This document shows, piece after piece, positions 1 to 11,576 of a DNA stretch of 64,000 nt. The stretch covers positions 682,001-746,000 of the forward strand of contig NC_088178.1 of assembly GCF_028769735.1 (NCBI RefSeq). The letters are read 5' to 3'. This stretch comes from Zonotrichia leucophrys gambelii (taxonomy: Eukaryota > Chordata > Aves > Passeriformes > Passerellidae). A program made the position numbers and the translations under genes. Position 1 is the first letter of the stretch; each line of letters starts with the position of its first letter. The notes below the pieces were generated by a model that worked only from the letters and a program-made list of their open reading frames with translations, searched no databases and was not told the origin of the DNA.

Positions 1-454
1 ATCCTCTGCCATCCTTTTTTTACAGGCCTTGCAAGGCTTTGATGTTATTGCAGCATGGAGAATAAAGCAGAACGCAATAAAAAAATAATGTACTACAAAT
101 ATCCTTGAGATACCTTAGCAAAAATCACAAAAACAAATAAATGTTCAAGGTTGGGAAGGGACAATGGATTGTATGTCCATGTGCTCTGAATTTGGTCACA
201 AAGACAGGGTCCACATGCCCCAGGGGTGACAGGCTTTCACTCAGACATGCCTACACTTAGGAATGAACATTTCTGTCAGGCAGCTTCCTTCCCCCAAGCT
301 CATCCTTTGCACGAGCCCCTCACGAGCATTTTGTGTTCTTTAAGAAACTCTGCTTTTTGAGACTTTGAGGCCACAACTGTGCATGTTTACTTAGGTCACA
401 CATCCCAGAGCTGGCATTTCAGAAACCAAAGCCCAAACTGTGCCTCTGCATCCT

Positions 455-1205
455 CCCCAAACTCAGCACCACTTCTTGGTCATTTACCCCCCAAACACAG
501 CACCACTTCTTGGTCATTTACCCCCCAAACACAGCACCAATTCTTGTTCATTTACCCCCCAAACACAGCACAATTTCTTGTTCATTTACCCCCAAACACA
601 GCACCACTTCTTGGTCATTTATCCCCCAAACACAGCACCAATTCTTGGTCATTTACCCCCCACCAAACACAGCATCACTTCTTGGTCATTTACCCCCAAA
701 CACAGCACCACTTCTGGGTCATTTACCCCCAAACACAGCACCACTTCTTGGTCATTTACCCCCCAAACACAGCACCACTTCTTGGTCATTTACCCCCCAA
801 ACACAGCATCACTTCTTGGTCATTTACCCCCAAACACAGCACCACTTCTTGGCCATTTACCCCCCAAACACAGCACCACTTCTTGGCCATTTACCCCCCA
901 AACACAGCACCACTTCTTGGTCATTTACCCCCCAAACACAGCACAATTTCTTGCTCATTTACCCCCCCAAACACAGCACCACTTCTTGCTCATTTACCCC
1001 CCACCAAACACAGCACCACTCATTGTTTATTTCCCCCCAAACACAGCACCACTTCTTGCTCATTTACCCCCCAAACACAGCACCACTTCTTGCTCATTTA
1101 CCCCCCAAACACAGCACCACTTCTTGGTCATTTACCCCCCAAACACAGCACCACTTCTTGGTCATTTATCCCCCAAACACAGCACCAATTCTTGGTCATT
1201 TACTG
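455..1205. repeat. 34-bp minisatellite, about 22 units
   Basis: The unit is close to CATTTACCCCCCAAACACAG followed by CACCACTTCTTGGT; unit length varies 33-37 mainly through the C-run and an occasional CCAC insert. It contains no stop in any plus frame, which creates three overlapping frames of 261-284 residues. These are repeat artefacts. Confidence 0.95.
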
Positions 1206-1904
1206 CCTACAGGAGTTCACACACATGCCATGAGCAGTTCCACCTCTGATGCTACACCAACCACTCAAAACATAAAACAAACACCCAAGCTGTAACTAAA
1301 GCTGCCAGCCCATTTTCAGTGCACTGAGGACCCGATGTCACACCTCCTAATGAAATTTAAAGACTGAAGCCTGTAGAAGAGCATCAATTTTGTTTCATGA
1401 AGAAAAGCGAAGCAGTGAGTCAAAAAAGTGCCTCACGTGGGTATCTAAGTGATGCTTAAGGATAATGCCTGAAAATTGTGTTTCCCTCTACACAAAATTA
1501 AGACAACCAAATCCATTTCCCTCATTCTTCTGGAGGAAGTTATTGCTCTAAAATATTTACACTGACTGAAAAAGTAACGACAAATTCAAATTGCTAATCT
1601 CTGTGGAGAGGCAATTCCATAATGAATGCTGAGAGCACAAGCTTTGCAGGAACAACTTCTTTGAGCCTTTGTAAAGAAACCACCCCTGGTGCAAGCAACA
1701 GCTTTGCTACGGAGGGTGAAGTGTGCCTGGCTGAGCTGGCTCAGAGCAGGCTGCCAGGAAACCCCAGTGGGATGCAGAAGGATGCTAACTCTGAGGAGAG
1801 CATGCCTTGCTTCCTCCAGCACGTGGCTGTGACCTCCAAAGCCAAACATGCAGCCCTCAGCACAGATCACAGACCTCAGGAAACACGCGGAGCTTCAGCA
1901 GCAG

Positions 1905-2065
1905 AAGGTGACAAGATGGCCAAGGTGGTTTTGGACACTTCCCTGAAAATATTCAAAAGCCCACAGCCCTGTAATGTGCTCCTTCCTTGGGCAGGGAGCT
2001 TGGACAAGGTACCTCCAGAGGTCCTTTCCAACCCTGCCCATCCCAAGAGGCCAAAGCTGAATCTT
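1905..2065 (+). mobile_element. degenerate CR1 LINE 3' fragment
   Basis: Sequence near 2010-2040 (CTCCAGAGGTCCTTTCCAAC) is the hallmark of the CR1 3' region, preceded by TTGGACAAGG in the expected order. No coding part remains. The left border is approximate. Confidence 0.55.
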
Positions 2066-5000
2066 CCTCAGCATCCCCAAGTGTAATTCGTATGTTGTTT
2101 AAACATATTTGCAATTACTTCTTCTGTAGAGATATTAATCTCTTTCATATTATTTACCACCATATTAGAAAAATCATTAGTGCCTGTAGACTGTTATGGA
2201 AATCAATATTTCATAAATTTGCAGCATAATGCACCCTTTTCACAGGCTCAGTTCCAGAGAGCTCCCCGCAACAAGTATTTAATCTCTGATGCCCACAGCT
2301 CATAATTCAACATCCATAGCACTGGCAAAACTATTTTTAATCAAAAACTGCCCTGCCTAAATGTTCAGAAAATCATTTTATTGTTAGACAGACAAAAAAA
2401 TGGTCTTTCAGCAATAAATTCTGTTTCTTGGCTCAGAGACAAAACACTGCTAATTCATCACTGTTCATATATGTCTGTAGACAGAAAATTTGCACTGGAC
2501 TCCTGAGCCCTGCAAACCTCACCTAAATGCCAACATCTCTGGAGAATTACTCAAGGCTTGAGACAGGGTTGGCTTAGCAGGAAAGCTTGTATGGGGAAGC
2601 TACCTAGGCTATAAACAATTCAATAATTTTTTAATAGGGAAGGGCTTTATTCAATGTGCAGTTGGGTAATCTGAATTCCAGTTCTGAATATCTCACAGGC
2701 ACAGGAGAGAAGCTAAGTGGAGAAGCCCATTCCAAAAAAATGCAAAAAGGGGTAAACATTCATGGAAGTTATACCATTTATGGTACCAGAAATAAACCAT
2801 AACTGGGATTAAAGCTTTAGAGACCCAACCAAGCATCAGATGAAACAGAAAGAATTCAACACATCTTCTCCTCTACCAATACAAAACTCCCTTAACTGAA
2901 AAAACCTGCAAACCTTGACAATTTAGAGCCTCTTAGCAAGCAGGTTTTCAGGTTTAAATTTGGTTTAAAATGGCCCACACAACCCAAATTGAACTTTGGC
3001 ATGGCTCAGTTTCACCAAAAGAAACTGAGAAAATCTCAGTATCACAGCCATCTCAGGCTGGGACAAACAAACCCCACTGTAGGTGGACACACTCAGTGTT
3101 CCAAGTTTCAGCTCCACACTGTGATTTTCCAGAAGCAAAGCTGGTTTAAGACATTGCCACAGATCCCTTGAAGGCTAAAACAAAAATAAACAGGCCTGAA
3201 AACTAGAAAGTCACGCTAGAGTAGTGTGAAATACAAGCAGCTGAAGAGCACAAACCCACAGAACAACAAGCAGCCTCTAGGCACAAGGCAAATAAAGACC
3301 TTTTCTAATTTCTCTGCCTGTGAAATACCACTAAAAGCCAAGACAGAGCAGGAGGAGCAGTGCAGCCCAACCACCACGAGGCAGTGGATCTGAAAGGCTC
3401 CTGGAGGACAGAAGTGGATCAGAAGCAGGACTTCAATCTTTTGCAGAAGACACAATACATAAAATACAAAACACAGCAGTTTGGGGTGCCTGAGTATAAT
3501 TCCAGATGCCTGCATATGTGCAAAATCTCCAACACTTAAACCAAAATATGGGACCTTTAAACCCACCAACACCAGTATCACACCACCACAGCTCAAACTC
3601 CAGTTGAGCTATCTCAGAGAGCAGGAAATCAAACCACTAGTTAAAAACTTAAATGGCAAAGACCATCATTATAAAATGCAACTGCTATTTGTGGAGGGAT
3701 TCAGAAAACAGCTGTTTAAAATGCAACTGAGAGAAAATGTTATTTAAAACAAACAGAATGAGGCATTTGGCAGATAAAAATTGTATTACAGCTTTCACAC
3801 TGATAGGCAGTGAACTGGGATGTATCAATGACATTCATTTGCAGAGGAATGGGTCAATGAAGGGACCACTTGGCATTTTCCCCATGGAAACCTATTAAAA
3901 CATGGGGAAAATACCAGGAAAAAGAAGCCTGAAGTTTTACACTTCAACAGCCAAGATCAATAATGGAAGAATGAAAAAGGTACATATTTTCTTCCCTAAA
4001 GGTACCAATGATTTTGGGTGCCTAACCTGGCATCCCTGAAAAGCCAAATTTTCAGGCAGTACCAAGTACCTGTAGCTCAGTTAAAGCACATCCAGTAGGT
4101 ACCAAAAATCACAATTTACTTTAGAGGAATCTCAGCTAGAGGATTTCAAAGAAAAACATCAAATTGTATCACAGTACTGCCTGACAGCTGTTATTATTGT
4201 ACTGCCAACCAAAACCCCCATGCAGCTGATGTCAAAAAAAGACCATTATTCTTCTGCTTTTATTCAGACTGTTTCTGTACACAGAACAAAGCATTATCTA
4301 TCCATACTCATTTTTTTCCTTCCCTCCCCCATAAACTTGCCCATTTCCCAGTATTTTTAACAGGCCACAGACAATTAATTTAAAAATGTGTTCAAGATGT
4401 GGATTAGTCTAAGATTGCCACTTGATATGAGTACAGTTTCTCCCAGCTTAGCTCTTTGACAAGCCATCATAGACTGTTTGTGCATGCAGGTATTTTCACA
4501 CATTTTAAAATGTGTTACTGACTAGAGAAACTACTAATTTAAAGTCTGCTAGAGTTCCTCATGTCAATTAATTTCTCTTGCTAGTCTCTTTCATACTCCT
4601 TTAAATTAAGCAACAAACTTTAAAAAGAACCACAAATCCAAATCTCTCGCAAAACATGAGTAACAGCTGATTTTATAACTCTATTTTCCTTGGCTATTTA
4701 AAAAAACAAAAATACCTGCCAGGAGAGCTGAGTTAACATTATAGGCCAATTGCACAGAAAGTTTAATTTTACAAGGCTGTAAAAACAGCTCTAGCAGTCT
4801 CCTCACTATCTGAGCTGCATTCTCACACCCAGAAAAGCAGCACAGCTCAGTTCAGCTTTCCAGCAGCAGTTCAGCTGTGGCCAGAGCCATTGCAATATAT
4901 GAATTTAACTGTGGTCTGCTTCTTTAACGAGCAGTGAGGCTGGAGAGAGGAGTGGCCCTGTCCTCCTTGACTTTCTGCATGGGTTAAATGGCCCCAGTTA

Positions 5001-6509
5001 GGGATCACAAGATCATCATAGTTCTGGGGCACTTCAGGATCAGCCCTCATCAATAGCTGCACTTTGGCACAAAAGAAGAGTGAGAAACTTCCTTTCTGTC
5101 AGAAGCTGATAACTGATTTCTCTTTGGCATGAAAACAACAATAGGGTAGACTCCTCAAGCAGCTCTGCCCTTTCTAGTGACTTCTGCGAGCTTCAAGGCA
5201 CAATTCAAGAGATGAGTCAGGAGTTTTGAAGCTCCTCACCCAAACTTTTTTCCCCTGATATTGAATTTGTCCTTCAGGGTCCAATACCCCAGATAAGATC
5301 CACTAGGCTGCACCAGCAAGATCCTTTCTGACTCCATCACCAAAACCTATCAGCAAGTGAGGCACTCTCACTCTGAGTCTCCTCTGCCAGAAAGGCACAA
5401 GGCAGCACAGCATGACCAGGGGATTTGGATGTGGATACAGGACACTCCTCTCACCACACCAGCTTCAGCTGCTCATGGCACTTCCATCTTCAGCTTACAG
5501 GCATCAGGGATGATGCTGCCCCAACCTTTGCTGTAGCACAGGGGACCACAGTGCCTGCCTGTCCTCCCTGTGCTGACCCAGAGCATCCCCTGAGCTAGAC
5601 ACTTGCTCCCCTCACTGGGTTTGCCAGCATTTCCACCAGGAAAAGAACAAAACAATGGAATGAGAAAAAGTGATGACAAAATACCTCAGCCTTGTCTCTC
5701 CAGCTTATTAATTCCAGCTGCATTGTCTCAGGTGGAATTACATTCTAGTATATCACTGTCATTGTCACTGTCACAGCATTCAAATTATGTTAAGTATGGC
5801 ATAAAACAAGCAAAAGCACAGAAGCAGCAGTGAAGCTCAGTACCATTCCATCAGTTCTGCTGCTGGCAGTCACAACCACGTGTTCACACCAGTGCAGTGT
5901 GGATATCCTGTGCTTCATGTGCCTCAGAGACACCTTCCTTTCCTGTGCTGGAGGAGTCTAACATATTGCTGCTACATAGTCCAACAATTTATGGAGTCTG
6001 TGATAAACCACTGCATCATTTTTCAAGGTCCAAGAACTCTATAAGCTTGGTCAGTAAAATGTGCTAAGCAATAACTCATCCCCAAAAAAATGGTGATGGC
6101 AACTACAGAACTGCAGCTCTATTAACTCCTTTCTTTTTGTATGGATAAGTTTAGCTGAAAGCAATATTAGTGACAAATTACAGCCTGGGGATATTTTCAG
6201 ATCAAGGTAATAATGCTATGAGGTAGAATGATTTGCTTTAGTGTTGCTATATAATGCTGCCAGCTCCCTCCAACTGGACACTAACTGCAGCCAGAGGCCA
6301 CCTTGCTTAAAAAAATATCTAAAGAAATATTTTAGCACTAAACCTGTCTGGAGTAATAAAAAAATAAAACCTCAGAGCATCCTTCCCAAGAAGGGGCAGT
6401 GGGAAAGTGAAATTGGGTAAAAAGTTCAACAACTAAGAGATTGATGGCTGATGATAAGCCAGTGCCTGGGAGCTGAGGGAGCTGGTTCCATGCCAGCACT
6501 GCTGAACCA

Positions 6510-6825
6510 CACAGCTGGGAAGGAACCTCTGGAGGTCTCTAATCCAGTCTGCTGCTCAAAGCAAGGTGCTCAGGGCTCTGCCCAGCAAGTCCACAACACC
6601 ATCAGCACAGAGGTCACCCCTTCTCCAGGATCTGGTTCCAGAGTTTGATCAATTCACAGCAATTTTTTCCTGTTTTACCTGGCCAGAAATTCTGATGTTC
6701 CAACTTGTGCCTGCTGCCTCTTCTCCTGTCCCAGGGCACCTCTGAGAAAGGCTTGGTCCATGCTCCAGCTCTGACCACCTCAGAGAGCTTACTGGATTTG
6801 TTCCTGGTCTTTGTGCTGGGACAGG
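6510..6825 (-). mobile_element. CR1 LINE 3' fragment, antisense
   Basis: Read on plus, the order is GGGAAGGAACCTCTGGAGGT, a 'ctgctcaaagcaaggt' block, 'ttttttcctg', then 'cttgtgcctgctgcctcttc' and 'cctgtcccagggcacc'. This is the reverse complement of the CR1 3' end in the correct order, with substitutions and deletions. It directly adjoins the 40-bp minisatellite. Confidence 0.75.
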
Positions 6826-6849
6826 GACACTGAGCACTCAGGCTGGCAG

Positions 6850-7475
6850 GGGGGCAGCATTCCTGCATTGCCCTCCCAGGGATGGGCAGGATTCCTGCAC
6901 TGCCCTGCCAGGGATGGGCAGAGGGGCAGGATTCCTGCATTGCCCTGCCAGGGATGGGCAGGATTCCTGCCTTGCCCTGCCAGGGATGGGCAGAGGGGCA
7001 GGATTCCTGCATTGCCCTGCCAGGGATGGGCAGAGGGGCAGGATTCCTGCCTTGCCCTGCCAGGGATGGGCAGAGGGGCAGGATTCCTGCCTTGCAGTCA
7101 CAGGGATGGGCAGAGGGGCAGGATGGGCAGAGGGGCAGGATTCCTGCATTGCCCTGCCAGGGATGGGCAGAGGGGCAGGATTCCTGCATTGCCCTGCCAG
7201 GGATGTGCAGAGGGGCAGGATGGGCAGAGGGGCAGGATTCCTGCCTTGCCCTGCCAGGGATGGGCAGAGGGGCAGGATGGGCAGAGGGGCAGGATTCCTG
7301 CACTGCCCTGCCAGGGATGGGCAGAGGGGCAGGATTCCTGCATTGCCCTGCCAGGGATGGGCAGAGGGACAGGATTCCTGCCTTGCCCTGCCAGGGATGG
7401 GCAGAGGGGCAGGATTCCTGCACTGCCCTGCCAGGGATGGGCAGAGGGGCAGGATTCCTGCCTTTCCCTCCCAGC
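6850..7475. repeat. 40-bp minisatellite, about 15 units
   Basis: The unit contains GGATTCCTGCMTTGCCCTGC and CAGGGATGGGCAGAGGGGCA. Some units lack the AGAGGGGC part (32 bp) and some carry an extra GATGGGCAGAGGGGCAG. All three plus frames and at least two minus frames are open across it, so the frames of about 200-290 residues are artefacts. It is G-rich on the plus strand. Confidence 0.95.
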
Positions 7476-9276
7476 ATTCCAGCTGGCAGTGCTCAGGATG
7501 CTGTCACTGCTGACTCCTGAGCCCCCAGCTATTGGTAAAGGGCACTGACCACCAGCTGAGCCCAGAGGGACCCCACAAACAGCCAGACACCAATCTGAGC
7601 TCAGTGGCCCAAACAATTTCCCACTGCTCCCTTATGCACACCACGGTAACCAATTAGGCCACAAGGATGTTGGGATTTTCCTTCAGTGCTACACAAACAC
7701 AGGCTCATTCTCTGGGCCTCCTGCCTTCCTCAAAGCTCCTTAATGACCTGTCCCTGCCTCCTCCTGGCATGGGACACTCCACCAGCAGCAGGATGTGAGG
7801 CACTGCAGAGGTGCAAAGTGCCTGTCCCAGAGCAGGTGGAACTGAACCAGCTGGGAACAGCAGGCATCAGAGGAGCAGAAACCATCTGATGCCACAGCCA
7901 GTTGCAGGGAAAGAGAATTGTTTTGATCATATTCATCTTTTGAGATTTAGAGCAGTTTAGCTCCTGCAGAGGCTTCTTTCTTCCTACAGCATGAGGAAGA
8001 GTCATTTATACATTTCTTCACTCTCCCTCAATTAACTCTCCCTTCTCCTGTCAAGCCTGAACTTCCACTCTGACCTCCACCTTTCCATGGCTCTGCAAAG
8101 TGCTTGTCCATTTTCCAGACAGGATCTGGAAGCCAAGCCTCCCTACTTCTGGAGGGTGAGTAAAACCAGCAGCAGCAGCACCACAGGGATCAACAGGGAA
8201 CTCAGGAGAGAATTCCTCACCCAAGACAGCTGGTCCACTGCCTGCCCCAAGAGGAGACCACACAAAGTATTCAAAGGCAAGTCATTTATATTGAACTTTT
8301 TTTCAGCCTTCCCTTCTAAAATCAACTTCAGTCTGCCTCAGAAACTCCCAATATAAATTATCTCACACAATTTGACTGCTTTTGCTTCCACAGTGCACAG
8401 CAGGGCAGAGATTTCCCTTTCTTAAGAAGGATCAGGAACTTGGCTACAAGCAGACACTGCCTAAAAGCAGCTTTGAAGCCATTTGACCTCTGTAATTCTT
8501 CCTGAATTTACACGGATGACAAGGCTGGAATCTGTTCTGCCTCAGTTTTGCAAATGAGTACTTGGATCCACTGTTTCCAAGAGGTTTTAATAACTCCTAC
8601 AGCAAACCATGTTTTATGTAAAAATGTCAGGAAAGGAACTGAAAACCATTTGCCCACAGCATTTCGGAAGGAAAATGACATGGCAGCCTACCCTCTCCTC
8701 CTGTAAAGTGAATCATTATAAAAGGCAGGAAAAATATTCTTTGTTCCTGCCATGTAGCACAGGGTGGGCAGCACAGGCTGTCACTGACAGCTCCTTTGCT
8801 TTCTTAGCACTTACTCTTGCCTTGCAGTGAAATGTGAGGGAGAAAAATTATGTCTGAATTGCCCAGCATTCTTTGGATTTCTGCTTTAAATTGTTTTCTC
8901 AGTAGCCACTCTCCCATTCTGCAGGAAATACAGAACAACCACCAAATCACCTCTTGTAAAACAGCACCCACTGCTGCTCCAGGAAGGGTGGGGAGGGTTC
9001 CCAGGCACACAGGCAGAAGGAACAAAATCCACCAGAGCTTTTTCCAACCCCAACAACCTTCAGTGCACCAAGCTTCAAACCAACAGAGCCTTCTCACAGA
9101 AAAGCAACGAGTAGTAACTATCCTGAATTTTAAAGGGGATCAAAGCAGTCCCACTAGGAAGACAGAGCACTTCAAGGGATTGTGTTGAGCATCTTCACAC
9201 ACATGTAAATGTGGATTTCCAACAGAGCTTCCCCTTCCTGGAGGCTCTGCAACTCCACCCATCCCAGCACAGCAAA

Positions 9277-9770
9277 GTCACCATGATATTTTCTGAAATA
9301 TCCCTTCACCAGGATTTTTCTACTGAGAAGCTGAGAAGCCTCAGAAAAGAAATGTAAACAATAATTATCTGTTTGCTTGGAATGTGCTCTGGAGGCTGCT
9401 CACCAACAGGTGCATCTTTGATTGGTTCCATGTGAATTGTTTTTAATTTAATGGCCAATCCTCTCAGACTCTCTGGTCAGTAATGAGTTTTTATTATTCA
9501 TTCTTGTTTAGCCTTCTGATGTCTCCTTTCTCTTTCTTTAGTATAGTTATAGAATAGAATGGAATGGAATGGAATGGAATGGAATGGAATGGAATGGAAT
9601 GGAATGGAATGGAATGGAATAGAATAGAATAGAATAGAATAGAATAGAATAGAATAGAATAGAATAGAATAGAATAGAATAGAATAGAATAGAATAATAA
9701 ATCGGCCTTCAGAGAACTTGGGAGTCAATTCTCATCTCTCACCTCACCCTGGGGACCCTCACAAAACACC
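9277..9770 (+). mobile_element. solo LTR-like repeat, family A copy 1, with pentamer expansion
   Basis: Shares with the copies near 23.3 and 37.5 kb the same ordered blocks: GAGAAGCTGAGA near the start, AACAGGTGCATCTTTGATTGG, TAATGGCCAA, TTTAGTATAGTT, AATAAA (9696-9701), and GAGTCAA then TCTC near the end. Length of about 380 bp without the pentamer block, a central polyadenylation signal and no internal coding sequence fit a solo retroviral LTR. Ends are approximate. Confidence 0.7.
9551..9695. repeat. AGAAT/GGAAT pentanucleotide microsatellite, 29 units
   Basis: Two AGAAT, then 12 GGAAT, then 15 AGAAT, with no interruption. It lies just before the AATAAA of the family A LTR, where the other copies have AT-rich sequence, so it expanded after insertion. 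Confidence 0.97.
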
Positions 9771-10954
9771 ACAGCACAGCAATTCTGGTGCACAGCAGCC
9801 CAGCAGCCACTCTGCTCCTGACATGACGCCACCAAAACACCAGAGACAGCTGGAGAGAGAGAATAAACCTTTCAACCACCAGAAGCCAGGGAGGTTGAAA
9901 GCCCATTCTCGCTCCACCATCCATCTGGGTGATGGCAGGGCACCAAGCGGAAAGCAGCAGTCCAGGAGTCTCTGGCAGGGTCAGAAAAGGGCTGCCCACA
10001 CACCTGACCCTGCTCACCACAGAGCAGCATCAAGGGTACACTTCATATTAAACCCATCCTTTCAACCTCCTCTGGGCAACCACCATCACAATTGCAGCAC
10101 TCTGGATCATTCAGCTCCCTCAAGCTTTCCTGTGTGAGCCTCCAGGCCTCCTGCATTTAGGTGCTGGAGCCCCATATATAATGCAATGCATCATCAGATC
10201 TGCTCTCCTCTGCAATATTAATGCCAGCTCCCATGTTAATTCTCATCAGCCTGACTACCATGCATGTAAAATGTCTAAAGTAACTGTTGTTGGAAGAGCA
10301 ACACAAAACATTAAGTCATTTAACAGGGGGGAAAACAGCCTTGCCTTTCACTGGCAGTGCTGCTCAGAGCACATGGCAGGAAGCGTGTTTTACACCTCTA
10401 ATGCACAGCCCAGCAGGATAAATGCTAAAGTTGGAAACTCTAGCATTCAAAGTTAAAAAGTGCCAGAATTCAAGCTGCCTGAACAACACCAATTTGACCC
10501 TCCCATGTGTATAAGGTCTAGCATTATGCAACCAAAATGTTTCCCTTCATAATCTGTCTCACCAAGGGCACAGATTGGCTGGTGCTCACTCCACATGCTT
10601 TTCCTTTTCCTTTCCAATGGCATATTATTCTGTTTGTTCTTCAGAGGGAAACCACAGCCTTATTTGTCACACATCATTCAAATCCCATTCTAAAAGCAGA
10701 ATTTTTATCTTGAAGATAAACAAGTTATCTTCCCTAATGACCCATGTGAGACAAGATAATAGCATCGCTGCTGGGCCGCAAACGGGAAATGAAAACAAGG
10801 AGATGTAAGTAAAATGTTTCCATTGCTTTTGAATGCCTTAACTGAGACTTCCAAGACGTGATTTTCAGGAAATTTAGGAGTTACTATAAAGCATTTCATG
10901 GATACATCTACCCAGCACAGCTCAACAACTTGCAACCCTGTGCTCAGCCCTCCA

Positions 10955-11576
10955 TGGTGTCGGGTTTCTGTGGTTGGAATGGCTCCTGAGGTATTGAAAA
11001 GTCTCTTTTTTCCCAGCCTCATGACCAAAGAAGTGGAGATTCGTCAGGTCTGCTTTTCAACGTTGTTTATTCTCTTATCTGTTCCATTCTTTCTCTGACC
11101 TGCTGAGATCTGTCCAGCAGGTCGGGTTGTGGCACAGTCCCTGCCCTTGGGGTGGTGTTGGCTTTTTATACTAAGAATTACATGTACTTTATTTGCAATA
11201 ATTTTCCAATACCTATCACCTATGTTAGACAGTCTGTCTCTACTCTAAACCAATCCAGAAGTGTCACCATCCCAGCAGAAGATGGAGGACAAGAAGAAGG
11301 AGAAGAAGGACAGGACATGCCCAGATTCCTCCATCTTGCCCCTTGAACCCCCATTCTAAATCCCCAAAATTCTACTTTTTCACCCTGTGACAAATTCACT
11401 ATCATTCTGTTCAAACTCTTGTGGCTTGTAAACCTTCACACAAAGTTGGTAATTGTTTCCATGGGCTAAAATCAAAGGCACAGGTGTTTGTGACTCTGTG
11501 CCAAGGTCTCTGAGCCCCTTGCCAGGGTCTGGAATCACCCAGGGCAGCCAGAGCAATGTCCTGGGTTCTGACACCA
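10955..11576 (-). mobile_element. solo LTR-like element (family B)
   Basis: On minus it begins TGGTGTC and ends GACACCA, the TG...CA termini of an LTR. Inside are a TATA box (TATAAAAAGC, 11161-11170) and AATAAA (11066-11071) in the right order and about 95 bases apart. No protein-coding or primer-binding sequence was seen on either side, so it is read as a solo LTR. No target duplication could be identified. Confidence 0.7.
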
